Source of the DNA: Polycyclovorans sp.
Lineage (GTDB): Bacteria; Pseudomonadota; Gammaproteobacteria; Nevskiales; Nevskiaceae
DNA: 64,000 bases
NCBI GenBank assembly: GCA_002706265.1
Contig: PAKU01000038.1
Span: 1-64,000, forward strand
Direction of reading: 5' to 3'
Each line of letters starts with the position of its first letter. Position 1 is the stretch's first letter. Made by a program: the position numbers and the translations under genes. The notes beneath the pieces are model-generated. The model saw only the letters and a program-made list of their open reading frames with translations. It did no database searches and was not told the DNA's origin. Positions 47,151-56,192 of this stretch are shown piece by piece.

Positions 47151-48245
47151 ATGCAACGTCGTGAGGTCTTGATGGGGCTTGCCGGTGGCGCTGCGGCATT
47201 GGCCGGGTGCAAGCCGGGTGCAGTGGCGCAGCCCGGCGGCGCGGCCGCATCGGCACGCTTCGAGTGGCGCATGTACACGACCTGGCCCAAGAACTTCCCG
47301 GGGCTGGGCACCGGCGCCGAGCGGCTGGCCGAGCGCATCTCGCAGATGTCGGCCGGGCGTCTCAAGGTCACGGTGTATGGCGCGGGCGAGCGGGTGCCCG
47401 CGCTGGAAGTGTTCGACGCCGTCTCGCGTGGCAGCGCACAGATGGGCCACGGCGCCGCGTATTACTGGAAAGGCAAGCTGGCCTCGGCGCCGCTGTTCTG
47501 CACCGTGCCGTTCGGGTTTACGGCGCAGGAACAGAACGCCTGGCTGTACTACGGCGGCGGCATGGCGTTGTGGCGCGAGGCTTATGAACGCTTCAACCTG
47601 ATGCCGTTCGATGCCGGCAACACCGGCACCCAGATGGCGGGCTGGTTCAATAAACCCATCGACACCCTCGATGACCTGAAGGGCCTGAAGATGCGCGTTC
47701 CCGGTCTGGGCGGCGAGATCCTCTCGAAGCTGGGCGTGGTGCCGGTCAACATTCCCGGTGGCGAGCTGTTCACCGCACTTTCGACCGGGACCATCGATGC
47801 CGCCGAGTTCGTGGGGCCCTACAACGATCTCGCATTCGGGCTGCACCGGGCGGCGCGTTATTACTACTATCCGGGGTGGCACGAGCCCGGCGCGACGCTG
47901 GAGGCCTTCGTCAATCTGGATGCCTGGAAGGCCCTGCCCGAAGATCTGCAGGTCATCGTGCAAACCGCCTGTGAGGCGACCTCGCACACCATGCTGGCCG
48001 AGATGACCGCCCGCAACAACCGTGCGCTGACGACGCTGGTCACCGAGCATGGCGTTGACGTGCGGCCGCTTCCGAACGATATTCTCGCCGCGCTGAAGGT
48101 CGAGAGCGAGCAGTACCTTGCCGAGGCCGCCAAGGCTGAGCCGTTGATGGCGCGGGTGGCCGAGTCCATCAGTCAGTTCCGCGACGAGATGATCAGGGGC
48201 ACGGCCATTGCCGAGCACGCGTTCTTGAATGCACGCAGTGCCTGA
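47151..48245 (+). CDS. TRAP transporter binding protein, TakP-like, Tat lipoprotein
   Basis: A 364-residue periplasmic binding protein. The N-terminus MQRREVLMGLAGGAAALAGC combines a twin-Arg motif with the lipobox LAGC (Cys 20), so it is probably Tat-exported and lipidated. The mature part closely parallels TakP: FEWRMYTTWPKNFPGLGTGA, AERLAERIS, NTGTQMAGWFNKPIDTLDDL, GLKMRVPGLGGEIL and YYYYPGWHEPG. TakP binds 2-oxo acids. No TRAP membrane subunits (DctQ, DctM) are adjacent, so it is an orphan. ATG 47151 is preferred to GTG 47148, with GGGAG seven bases upstream. Confidence 0.87.
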   Translation: MQRREVLMGLAGGAAALAGCKPGAVAQPGGAAASARFEWRMYTTWPKNFPGLGTGAERLAERISQMSAGRLKVTVYGAGERVPALEVFDAVSRGSAQMGHGAAYYWKGKLASAPLFCTVPFGFTAQEQNAWLYYGGGMALWREAYERFNLMPFDAGNTGTQMAGWFNKPIDTLDDLKGLKMRVPGLGGEILSKLGVVPVNIPGGELFTALSTGTIDAAEFVGPYNDLAFGLHRAARYYYYPGWHEPGATLEAFVNLDAWKALPEDLQVIVQTACEATSHTMLAEMTARNNRALTTLVTEHGVDVRPLPNDILAALKVESEQYLAEAAKAEPLMARVAESISQFRDEMIRGTAIAEHAFLNARSA

Positions 48246-48324
48246 ACTCTCGCGACGAACGCCCCTCCAAGTCTCCGCTCCGGCGACCGGCTCGCCAGCA
48301 GCAATGACCTGACCTGAAAAACCT

Positions 48325-49272
48325 ATGACCGACCCTGACATATTGATCGAGGCCCACGGGCTCACCCGGCGCTACGGCCATCAGCACGCCGTGCAGAATC
48401 TGTCGCTGACCCTGCGCAAGGGCGAGGTGCTGGGCCTGCTGGGCCCCAATGGCGCCGGCAAGTCCACGACCATGAAGATGCTCACCGGCACCCTGAAGCC
48501 CAACGCCGGCACGGTGGCCATCAAGGGCGTGTCGATGGCCGACGCCCCGAAGGCGGCGAAGCAGTCGCTGGGGTACCTGCCCGAACAGCCGCCGGTGTAT
48601 GGCGAGTTGACGGTGGACGAATTTCTCGACTTCGCGGCCGGCCTGCACGGGATGCGCGGCGCCCAGCGCAAGCAGGCGGTTGCCTCGGCCAAGCGCGATT
48701 GCGGGCTGGAGGAAGTGTCGAAGCGGCTGATCAGCAATCTGTCCAAGGGTTATCAGCAGCGGGTGGGCTTGGCGCAGGCCATCATCCATCGTCCGCCGGT
48801 GATCATTCTCGACGAACCGACCGTGGGGCTGGACCCCATCCAGATCCGCGAGATCCGCAGCCTGATCGCCGATCTGGGCCGCAACCACTCGGTGATTCTG
48901 TCCAGCCACATCCTTCCCGAGATACAGGCCGTGTGTTCGCGGGTGATGATCATTTCGCGTGGACGGGCGGTGTATGACGAGCCCCTCACGGCCACCGAGC
49001 ACGCGCGTTTCGACACCGTCGAAGTGGCGCTGCGGCAGCCGCCGCCCCTGGCGCAGCTGCGCGACATTGCCGGCGTGGCCGAGGTGCAGGCCCTGCCGGG
49101 CGGCGCCCGGTTCGCGGTGCGGGTGCAGCCGGGCCAAGACCCTCGCGAAGCCCTGGCCAGCGCCGCGGCGCAGGGCCATTGGGGTCTGTTCGAGTTGCGT
49201 GCCGTGACCCGCAGCCTCGAAGACATATTTGTGGAGTTGACATCGGGCGACGCGCTGGGGGTGGCCGCATGA
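48325..49272 (+). CDS. ABC transporter ATPase, GldA-like
   Basis: A 315-residue ATPase. Walker A is GPNGAGKST (about residues 40-48). The Q-loop region reads YLPEQPPVYGELTVDEFLDF, the signature is LSKGYQQRVGLAQA, and Walker B is VIILDEPTVGLDP. The C-terminal 90 residues are a family-specific extension ending FELRAVTRSLEDIFVELTSG. It heads the operon with a GldF-like permease, a GldG-like protein and a DUF4340 protein. GldA/F/G serve gliding in Bacteroidetes; in proteobacteria the role is unknown. Confidence 0.92.
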   Translation: MTDPDILIEAHGLTRRYGHQHAVQNLSLTLRKGEVLGLLGPNGAGKSTTMKMLTGTLKPNAGTVAIKGVSMADAPKAAKQSLGYLPEQPPVYGELTVDEFLDFAAGLHGMRGAQRKQAVASAKRDCGLEEVSKRLISNLSKGYQQRVGLAQAIIHRPPVIILDEPTVGLDPIQIREIRSLIADLGRNHSVILSSHILPEIQAVCSRVMIISRGRAVYDEPLTATEHARFDTVEVALRQPPPLAQLRDIAGVAEVQALPGGARFAVRVQPGQDPREALASAAAQGHWGLFELRAVTRSLEDIFVELTSGDALGVAA

Positions 49273-50009
49273 ACACGCTGATCATTGCCCGCGCCGAACT
49301 GCGGCGCATCTTTCTGTCACCGCTGGCCTGGGCCGTGCTGGCCGTGGTGCAGGTGCTGCTGGGCTTCATTTTCGTCAACGTGCTGTTCGACTTCATCAAC
49401 CAGCCGGGCTTTGGCGGCGGGTTTGGTGCCTCCGACGTGGTGGTGGGCCAGGTGTTCGGTTTCGCCACGATTCTGGTGCTGCTGATCATGCCGCTGATGA
49501 CCATGCGCCTGTTTGCCGAGGAGCGTAAAAGCGGCACCCTCAACCTGCTGCTGTCGGCGCCGGTGTCACTCACCGAGATCGTGCTCGGCAAGTTTCTGGG
49601 CGTGCTGGGCTTCATCGTGGTGCTGCTGGCGGTCACGGCGCTGATGCCGCTGGCGCTGCTGCCCACCACCGATCTGGACGTGGGCCGCGTGGCGGCGGGC
49701 CTGCTGGGACTGCTGTTGCTGATGGGCTCGTTCGCAGCCGCCGGACTGTTCGTGTCGTCGCTGACGCGCGAGCCCACCATCGCCGCAGTGGCCAGCTTCG
49801 GCCTGCTGCTGCTGATCTGGCTGGTCAACATTCTCGGCTATCAGGACGGCGTGCCCTTTGCCGAGGTGATTCGTTACCTGTCACTGATCGAGCATTACGA
49901 AAGCCTGCGGCGCGGCGTGTTCAACACCGCCGACATCGCCTACTACGCCCTGTTCACCGCACTGTTTCTCGGCTTGACCGTGCAGCGCCTCGACCTCGAA
50001 CGCCAATGA
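49269..50009 (+). CDS. ABC transporter permease, GldF-like
   Basis: A 246-residue integral membrane protein with six helices. It starts MNTLIIARAELRRIFLSPLA and includes LVLLIMPLMTMRLFAEERKS and SGTLNLLLSAPVSLTEIVLG, typical of ABC-2 type permeases. The C-terminal YLSLIEHYESLRRGVFNTAD is the conserved GldF-type end. It starts in an ATGA overlap with the ATPase gene and overlaps the GldG-like gene by 4 nt. Confidence 0.9.
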   Translation: MNTLIIARAELRRIFLSPLAWAVLAVVQVLLGFIFVNVLFDFINQPGFGGGFGASDVVVGQVFGFATILVLLIMPLMTMRLFAEERKSGTLNLLLSAPVSLTEIVLGKFLGVLGFIVVLLAVTALMPLALLPTTDLDVGRVAAGLLGLLLLMGSFAAAGLFVSSLTREPTIAAVASFGLLLLIWLVNILGYQDGVPFAEVIRYLSLIEHYESLRRGVFNTADIAYYALFTALFLGLTVQRLDLERQ

Positions 50010-51358
50010 CCGATTCGAAGATGAAATCTCAATCCTTGCAAAAGTGGTTCAGCGTGCTGCTGTTGATCGCGCTGATCGTGGTGCTCGGCGTGCTGTCGAC
50101 GCGCTTTTCGGCGGCAGTGGACTGGACGGCCGGCAACCGCAACACCCTCACCGAGGCCAGCCAGGCGCAACTGGCGAGCATGGACGGGCCGATCATCGTC
50201 CGCGCCTTCGTCTATTCCGGCGACCCGCTGCGGCGCGAGGTGGAGCAGGACTTTGGCCGCTACCAGCGCGCCAAGCCCGATGTGGAGCTGCGGTTTGTCG
50301 ACCCCAGCACCCAGCCGCAGCTGGTGCGGGAGTTCAACATTCGCCAGCCCGGACAGATCGTTCTGGAGTACGACGGGCGGCGCGAGACCATTCCCGGCAC
50401 CACCGAGCCGATGGTGACCACCGCATTGCAGCGGCTGGCCGTCAGCGGCGAACAGTGGGTGGTGTTTCTGACCGGCCATGGCGAGCGCAGCATCAGTCGC
50501 GCGGAGGACTCGCTGGCGATGACCGCCTATGCCAACGCCCTGCGCGAACGCGGCCTCAAGGTGCAGACCGTGAACCTGACCGAGACGCCGGCCATTCCCG
50601 ACAACACCAGCGTGCTGGTGCTGGCCAGCCCCGAGCGCGCCTACCTGCCCGGCGAGATCGAACTGGTGCGCGACTACGTGGCGGGCGGCGGCAATCTGTT
50701 GTGGCTGGCCGACCCCGACCACCCCACCGGACTGGCCGAGGTGGCCGCCGAACTGGGCGTGACCTGGCTCGATGGCTACGCGATTTTCCCCAACTATCAG
50801 GTGATTGGCACCGGCCATCCCGGCTTCTTCGCGGCCACCCAGTATCCGTCCAACCCGGTGACCCAGGGCTTTGACCAGATCACCCTGTTTCCGCTGGTGC
50901 GCGCCATGGCGGTGGACCCGGTCAATGACTGGGCCATGCAGCCGCTGCTGGTGGCCAGCGATGCGGCCTGGCTGGAAACCGGCGACATCACCAGTGGCAC
51001 GGTCGCACTGGACGACGACGACATTCCCGGCCCGCTGCTGATCGGCGCCACCCTGACCCGCGATGTCGAGGTCGAGGGCAAGAACATCACGCAGCGCGTG
51101 GCCTTGATCGGCGATGCCGATTTTCTTTCCGACCTGCACCTGACCGAGCTGGGCAATCAGGGTTTCGGACTCAATCTGGCGCAGTGGCTGGCGCTGCGCG
51201 ATGCGCAACTGAACATTCAGGTCCCTGCCGCGCCGGACACCGAAATCGTGATCTCGCCCTGGGGCGGCAAGGCCCTGGTCGTAGGGTTTGTCATCGTGCT
51301 GCCGCTGTTGCTGCTGCTGGTGGGCGTGGGGCGTTGGTTCCTGCGGCGTCGGCGTTAA
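50006..51358 (+). CDS. GldG-like ABC-associated protein
   Basis: A 450-residue protein with a membrane helix near the N-terminus (FSVLLLIALIVVLGVLS), a periplasmic GldG-type domain, and a C-terminal helix (ALVVGFVIVLPLLLLLVGVG). Recognisable stretches are WTAGNRNTLTEASQAQLASM, VFLTGHGERSISRAEDSLA, and GGGNLLWLADPDHPTG. Members work with the GldA/F pair as an auxiliary membrane component. The true substrate is unknown. It is coupled to the permease by ATGA, and the DUF4340 gene follows after 12 bases. Confidence 0.87.
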   Translation: MTDSKMKSQSLQKWFSVLLLIALIVVLGVLSTRFSAAVDWTAGNRNTLTEASQAQLASMDGPIIVRAFVYSGDPLRREVEQDFGRYQRAKPDVELRFVDPSTQPQLVREFNIRQPGQIVLEYDGRRETIPGTTEPMVTTALQRLAVSGEQWVVFLTGHGERSISRAEDSLAMTAYANALRERGLKVQTVNLTETPAIPDNTSVLVLASPERAYLPGEIELVRDYVAGGGNLLWLADPDHPTGLAEVAAELGVTWLDGYAIFPNYQVIGTGHPGFFAATQYPSNPVTQGFDQITLFPLVRAMAVDPVNDWAMQPLLVASDAAWLETGDITSGTVALDDDDIPGPLLIGATLTRDVEVEGKNITQRVALIGDADFLSDLHLTELGNQGFGLNLAQWLALRDAQLNIQVPAAPDTEIVISPWGGKALVVGFVIVLPLLLLLVGVGRWFLRRRR

Positions 51359-51370
51359 AAGGTGTATTCC

Positions 51371-52273
51371 ATGACACGCGGTAAACGCAATGTGCTGTTG
51401 TTGGTCGGTATCGTCGGGCTGGCGGCGCTGCTCTGGTTCACGCGTGAGCAGCCCGAGCCTGAGGTGCCCTTGACCGCCCTGAGCCCGGACCTCATCGACC
51501 GCATTCGTGTTGCGCACCCCGACCGTCCGGCCATCGTGCTGGCGCGAGGCGCCGAAGATCAATGGCGATTGACCGAGCCGGTGGAGGCCGACGCCGATGC
51601 CCTGGAAGTGGCGGCCCTGCTGAATCTGGCGAACCTGCCGGTGCGACGGCAACTCGACGGCGCCTTCGACCCCGCCGAGCTGGGGCTGGCGCCACCCGCC
51701 TTCGTCATCACCCTGAACGACGTCGTGCTGCGTTTCGGTGACACCAACCCGATCACCGCGCAGCGCGTGGTCCAGACCGACACTCTGGCTGCGCTGGTCG
51801 ACAACCCGCCCAGCGCGGCGCTGGATGACGACTACACCGACCTGGTCAGCAAGCAGCTGATCCCTGAAGGCGATGCCATCGTCGCCATCGACCTGCCCGA
51901 CGGGCGCCGTGTCGAGGCGGCTGATGACGGCTGGCGCGTGGTCGGCTTTCCGGCGCTTGATCCGCAGGCCCTGGTCGAGGGCTGGAAAGGCGTGCGGGCC
52001 ATGTGGAACGCCGCCGCCCCGGCGGTCGAGGTCGGGGCACTGCCGCAGGTGACCGTCACGCTCGCCTCGGGCGCCCGCCGCGCGTTCGCGGTGGTCCAGC
52101 AGTCGCCACAGTTCGAGCTGATCAATCCGGCGCTCAAGGTGCAGCACACGCTCTCGGCGGCGCTGGCCGACACGCTGTTGACGGTGCCTGAGCCTGGGTC
52201 CGAGCCTGCGGCGGAGGAGGCTGCAGATCCTGAAGCGGCGCCTGCGGCGGCTGAGGTCGATCCCGCCGGCTGA
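51371..52273 (+). CDS. DUF4340 protein
   Basis: A 300-residue protein. It has one N-terminal membrane helix (VLLLVGIVGLAALLWF), then a periplasmic region of beta-rich DUF4340 repeats (IRVAHPDRPAIVLARGAEDQ, TEPVEADADALEVAALLNLA). The tail is Ala/Glu/Pro-rich. DUF4340 genes often follow GldG homologues, so it is a likely fourth component of this ABC system. ATG 51371 is used in preference to GTG 51362. The stop shares one base with the mutM start (TGATG). Confidence 0.87.
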   Translation: MTRGKRNVLLLVGIVGLAALLWFTREQPEPEVPLTALSPDLIDRIRVAHPDRPAIVLARGAEDQWRLTEPVEADADALEVAALLNLANLPVRRQLDGAFDPAELGLAPPAFVITLNDVVLRFGDTNPITAQRVVQTDTLAALVDNPPSAALDDDYTDLVSKQLIPEGDAIVAIDLPDGRRVEAADDGWRVVGFPALDPQALVEGWKGVRAMWNAAAPAVEVGALPQVTVTLASGARRAFAVVQQSPQFELINPALKVQHTLSAALADTLLTVPEPGSEPAAEEAADPEAAPAAAEVDPAG

Positions 52274-53091
52274 TGCCCGAGCTTCCCGAGGTCGAGACCG
52301 TACGCCGCGGCCTGGCCCCACACGTCATCGGTCGCCAGATTGCCACCGTGGTGGTGCGCGAGGCCCGCTTGCGCTGGCCAGTGCCGGCGAGCCTGCCGGC
52401 CGATCTGCCGGGGCAGCGCATCCTCGCCGTTGACCGTCGCGGCAAGTATCTGCTGCTGCGCATGAGCGGCGGCGACACGGTGCTGGTGCACCTGGGCATG
52501 TCGGGCCGCCTGCGGGTGTTCGATGCGCTGCCCGCGCCGGTGAAGCACGACCATGTCGACTGGACCTTCGTTGGCGGTGGCGGCCTGCGGCTCAACGATC
52601 CCCGCCGGTTTGGCGCGGTGCTGCACTGGCCGCAGTCGCAGACCGGCCACGCGCTGCTCGATCACCTGGGCCCCGAACCGTTCGACGACGCCTTCAACGG
52701 CGCTTATCTTTATGCCCGGTCGCGCGGCAAGCAGGTGGCCACCAAGTCCTTTCTGATGGACGGCCGCACCGTGGTGGGCTGCGGCAACATCTACGCGGCC
52801 GAGTCGCTGTTTCGGGCGCGCGTTCGCCCGACCCTGCCGGCCGGCAAGCTGAGTCTGCCGGCCTGCGAGCGGCTGGTGGTCGCGGCCCGCGCGGTGTTGC
52901 GCAGCGCCATCGAACAGGGCGGCACCACGCTGCGGGATTTCGCCGGGGCCGATGGCCTGGCCGGCTACTTTCAGCAGGATCTGCGGGTGTACGGCCGTGA
53001 GGGCCAGCCGTGCCGGGTGTGCGGCACCACGCTGAAAGGGCAGCGCATCGGGCAGCGCGCCAGTGTCTGGTGCCCGAAATGCCAGCGTTGA
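52273..53091 (+). CDS. mutM: Formamidopyrimidine-DNA glycosylase
   Basis: A 272-residue bifunctional DNA glycosylase/AP lyase for oxidised purines such as 8-oxoguanine. The catalytic N-terminal proline and glutamates are in MPELPEVETVRRGLAPHVIG. The lyase-domain H2TH region has NIYAAESLFRARVRPTLPAG. The zinc finger near the end is CRVCGTTLKGQRIGQRASVW followed by CPKC. It shares one base with the DUF4340 stop, which couples a repair enzyme to an ABC operon. Confidence 0.98.
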   Translation: MPELPEVETVRRGLAPHVIGRQIATVVVREARLRWPVPASLPADLPGQRILAVDRRGKYLLLRMSGGDTVLVHLGMSGRLRVFDALPAPVKHDHVDWTFVGGGGLRLNDPRRFGAVLHWPQSQTGHALLDHLGPEPFDDAFNGAYLYARSRGKQVATKSFLMDGRTVVGCGNIYAAESLFRARVRPTLPAGKLSLPACERLVVAARAVLRSAIEQGGTTLRDFAGADGLAGYFQQDLRVYGREGQPCRVCGTTLKGQRIGQRASVWCPKCQR

Positions 53092-53170
53092 TCACGCTTC
53101 TACAAGGCGCCGGCGAAAGTGCGGGCGCGCTGGCAAGATGCGGGTCGTTCAATTTGCGAAGCCCCCTGCC

Positions 53171-54463
53171 ATGACCACGATGACCGACGCATTCACGCTG
53201 CCTTGCGGCGCCACCCTGCCCAACCGCATCGCCAAGGCGGCGATGACCGAAGGGCTGGCCGACCCCTGGCTGCGCGCCACCGAGCGCCACGCCCGCGCCT
53301 ATCGGCAGTGGTCGCACGGCGGTGCGGGTCTGCTGATTTCTGGCAACGTGATGATCGACCGGCTGCGGCTGGAGCGGCCGGGCAACGTGGCCATCGATGG
53401 CAACGGCGGTGTCGATGGCCTGCGCAACTGGGCCAGGGCCGGCACCGAGGCCGGCAATCACCTGTGGATGCAGATTTCGCATCCCGGCCGGCAGACGCCG
53501 CGGTACGTCACCCTGGACCCGATGGGGCCGTCGGCCGTGCAGCTCGACATGCTCGCCAACTACGCCAAGCCCCGGGAGATGACCGGCGACGAGATCGAAG
53601 ACTTCATCCGCCGCTTCGCGCATGTGGCGGTCACCGCCCGCGACGCGGGCTTCACCGGCGTGCAGGTGCACGCCGCGCACGGCTATCTGCTGTCGTCGTT
53701 CCTGTCGCCGGTGACCAATCGCCGGGGCGACGAATGGGGCGGCGCGCTGGAGAACCGCGCACGCTTTCTGCTGGAGGTCTTGCGCGCCACCCGGGCCGCC
53801 GTGGGCGACGATTTTCCGGTCGCGGTCAAGCTCAATTCCGATGATTTCCGCAAAGGCGGCTTCACCCACGACGACTGCCTGCAGGTCGTGCAATGGCTCA
53901 ATGACGAGCGTGTCGATCTGCTCGAAATCTCCGGCGGCACCTATGAACAGCCCAAGCTGCTGGGCGTCGATGGCCGGGACGACAGCGCCGTGGAACGCAA
54001 GAGCACGCGCGCCCGTGAAGCATATTTTCTCGATTACGCCGAAAGCATCCGCACGGTGGCGAAGATGCCGCTGATGGTGACCGGCGGGTTCCGCAGCGCC
54101 GAGGGCATCAACGCCGCGCTCGCAGAAGGCCATTGCGATGTCGTGGGTCTGGCGCGGCCGCTGTGCACGCACCCGGATGCGCCCAAACAAATGTTCGGCG
54201 GCCGCATGACCACCTTGCCCTCGTTCGAGCACGACCTGTCGCTCGGTGACGCGCAGTGGCTGGGCAAGAACAGCCACCTGTACGTCATCAAGATCGTGCA
54301 CACCATCGGTCAGCTGGGCTGGTACTGCCTGCAGATCGCGCGCCTGGGCGACGGCACCAAGCGTCACCACTACGGTCTGTGGCGCGCCACGTTCAGCTAT
54401 CTGATGGACGAGTACGTCACTGCCTTCAAGCGCTGGCGTGCCTCAAGGCGCCCCGCCGCCTGA
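53171..54463 (+). CDS. NADH:flavin oxidoreductase, Old Yellow Enzyme family
   Basis: A 430-residue FMN barrel. Blocks are LPNRIAKAAMTEGLADPWLR, QISHPGRQTPRYVTL, the catalytic HAAHGYLLSSFLSPVTNRRG, DEWGGALENRARFLLEVLRA, VAVKLNSDDFRKGGFTHDDC, ISGGTYEQPK and MVTGGFRSAEGINAALAEGH. It lacks the C-terminal Fe-S and FAD domains of the DadH type, so it is a single-domain ene-reductase-like enzyme. ATG 53171 begins the family. The physiological substrate is unknown. Confidence 0.92.
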   Translation: MTTMTDAFTLPCGATLPNRIAKAAMTEGLADPWLRATERHARAYRQWSHGGAGLLISGNVMIDRLRLERPGNVAIDGNGGVDGLRNWARAGTEAGNHLWMQISHPGRQTPRYVTLDPMGPSAVQLDMLANYAKPREMTGDEIEDFIRRFAHVAVTARDAGFTGVQVHAAHGYLLSSFLSPVTNRRGDEWGGALENRARFLLEVLRATRAAVGDDFPVAVKLNSDDFRKGGFTHDDCLQVVQWLNDERVDLLEISGGTYEQPKLLGVDGRDDSAVERKSTRAREAYFLDYAESIRTVAKMPLMVTGGFRSAEGINAALAEGHCDVVGLARPLCTHPDAPKQMFGGRMTTLPSFEHDLSLGDAQWLGKNSHLYVIKIVHTIGQLGWYCLQIARLGDGTKRHHYGLWRATFSYLMDEYVTAFKRWRASRRPAA

Positions 54464-54474
54464 GCCCCGCGGGG

Positions 54475-55581
54475 TCAGGGTGACGATTCGCTGGCGGGCG
54501 TCAGTTTGAGCACCGCGCCGTCGGCAGCGTCGGTGAGCACGTAGACCGCGCCGTCCGGGCCAACGGTGACCGAACGCAGGCGCGCTTTGCGGTCGGCCAG
54601 CAGCCGCTCCTGCCGGGGCTGGCCGTCGTCATCAAAGCTCACGCGCACCAGCATGCGATGGGCCAGCGCGGTGATCAGCAGGCTGCCCTTCCACTGTGCG
54701 AACAGGTCGGCGTCGTACACCGCGAGGCCCGAGGGCGCGATTGATGGGGTCCAGTGCAGCACCGGATCTTCCATGTCGGGCCGTGAGGTGTGCGGGGTGA
54801 TCTGGGTGCCGGCGTACTCCACACCGAAGGTGGCCACCGGCCAGCCGTAGTTCTTGCCGGGTTTGATGCGGTTCAACTCGTCGCCGCCACGCGGTCCGTG
54901 CTCGTGCGCCCACAGGGTTTTGCGCGTGGCGTCGTAGGCCAGGCCCTGCACGCTGCGGTGGCCGTAGCTGTAGACCTCGGGCGCCTTGTCGGCCTCGCCG
55001 ACGAAGGGATTGTCGTCGGGCACGGCGCCGTCTGGCGTGATCCGCACGATCGCGCCGAGGTGGTTGGCCGGGTCCTGCGCCTCGTAGCGGAAGTCGTAGC
55101 CGTCTCCGAGGCTGAGCACCAGCGTGCCGTCGGGCAACCACGCCATGCGGCCGCCGTAGTGCACGGCCGTGTTGCGCGTGGGGGCGGCGTCGAAAATGAC
55201 TTCGATGTCTTCCAGCGCGCTGCCGGTGTAGCGGCCACGGATCACGCGGGTGGTGTTGGCCTCGGCCGTGCCGTGGGCCATCGACAGGTAGACGTGCCCG
55301 GATTTCTCGAAATCCCGCGCCGGCAGCACGTCGAACAGGCCGCCCTGGCGTGCCACATACGCCGGCGGCACGCCGGCGATGGGGGTGGGGGCGAGCGCCC
55401 CGTCGCGCCAGACACGCAGATTGCCGCTGCGCTCGGTGATCAGCGCGCTGCCGTCAGGCAGAAAGGCCATGGCCCAGGGGAAACTGAGGCCTTCGGCCAC
55501 GGTTTCGACCTTGATGCCGGAGGCCGCCTCGGCGGGCACGGCAAGCAGACTGGTGGCGAGGAGCAGCGCACGGAAGATCAT
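54475..55581 (-). CDS. PQQ-dependent soluble aldose sugar dehydrogenase (YliI-like)
   Basis: A 368-residue secreted beta-propeller protein. A signal peptide ends near PAEA (residue 19). Diagnostic parts are LSFPWAMAFLPDGSALITER, RQGGLFDVLPARDFEKSG, the Ca/PQQ-site NTAVHYGGRMAWLPDGTLVL, YSYGHRSVQGLAYDATRK, and ELNRIKPGKNYGWPVATFG. It oxidises aldoses with PQQ in the periplasm. It is convergent with the OYE gene (12-base gap). No pqq genes are visible. Confidence 0.93.
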   Translation of the reverse strand: MIFRALLLATSLLAVPAEAASGIKVETVAEGLSFPWAMAFLPDGSALITERSGNLRVWRDGALAPTPIAGVPPAYVARQGGLFDVLPARDFEKSGHVYLSMAHGTAEANTTRVIRGRYTGSALEDIEVIFDAAPTRNTAVHYGGRMAWLPDGTLVLSLGDGYDFRYEAQDPANHLGAIVRITPDGAVPDDNPFVGEADKAPEVYSYGHRSVQGLAYDATRKTLWAHEHGPRGGDELNRIKPGKNYGWPVATFGVEYAGTQITPHTSRPDMEDPVLHWTPSIAPSGLAVYDADLFAQWKGSLLITALAHRMLVRVSFDDDGQPRQERLLADRKARLRSVTVGPDGAVYVLTDAADGAVLKLTPASESSP

Positions 55582-55715
55582 CTCTGAACTCTGAACAGAT
55601 GGGTGTGGGAAAGACTACCAGTCCATGCCGAATGTTCACCCGGCGTGGCCGGCCCGGCACACAAGGCCGGGGTGGATGCGGCATCATCGGCGCCGTATTC
55701 GATGCCGGACCGACG

Positions 55716-56192
55716 ATGCCCAACGCAGTCAACGAAGCGCCCGCAATCATTCGCATCCCCACGGCATTCATCATCGCCATCTGCGCCACTGCGATTGCCG
55801 CGACGGTACTGCAGGTCTGTCACTCCACCTCGGTGCTGCGCGAGCTGGGCGCGCCGGTGGACACGGGGGCGGCGCTGGGCATGCTCATGCACGACCTGGT
55901 GGGCTTTGGACTGAACTTCATGGGCGTGACCGCCATCGCCTTTCTGATCGCCTTCGTGGTGACGGCGCTGCTGCAACGCGTGCTCAAGGTGTCGTCGGTG
56001 AAGCTGCACGGCCTGGCCGGTGCCGTCGCCATCTGGACCGCGCTGAAGTGCATCACCCTGCTCACCGGCATCTCGCCCATTCCCGCGAGCCTGGAATGGG
56101 CGTGGTTGGCGGGCCTGGTGGCAACCGGCGCGCTGGGCGGTCTGCTGTACGGCTGGTTTGCCGCGCCCGGACCCCACGTGCTCAAACCGTGA
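55716..56192 (+). CDS. Small integral membrane protein of unknown function
   Basis: A 158-residue protein with four predicted helices: IPTAFIIAICATAIAATVLQ, LVGFGLNFMGVTAIAFLIAF, LHGLAGAVAIWTALKCITLL, and WAWLAGLVATGALGGLLYGW. The residue pair HST lies after helix 1. ATG 55716 is used; the frame is open upstream but without homology. The family is not recognised. Its last 11 bases overlap the convergent nitroreductase gene. Confidence 0.75.
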   Translation: MPNAVNEAPAIIRIPTAFIIAICATAIAATVLQVCHSTSVLRELGAPVDTGAALGMLMHDLVGFGLNFMGVTAIAFLIAFVVTALLQRVLKVSSVKLHGLAGAVAIWTALKCITLLTGISPIPASLEWAWLAGLVATGALGGLLYGWFAAPGPHVLKP

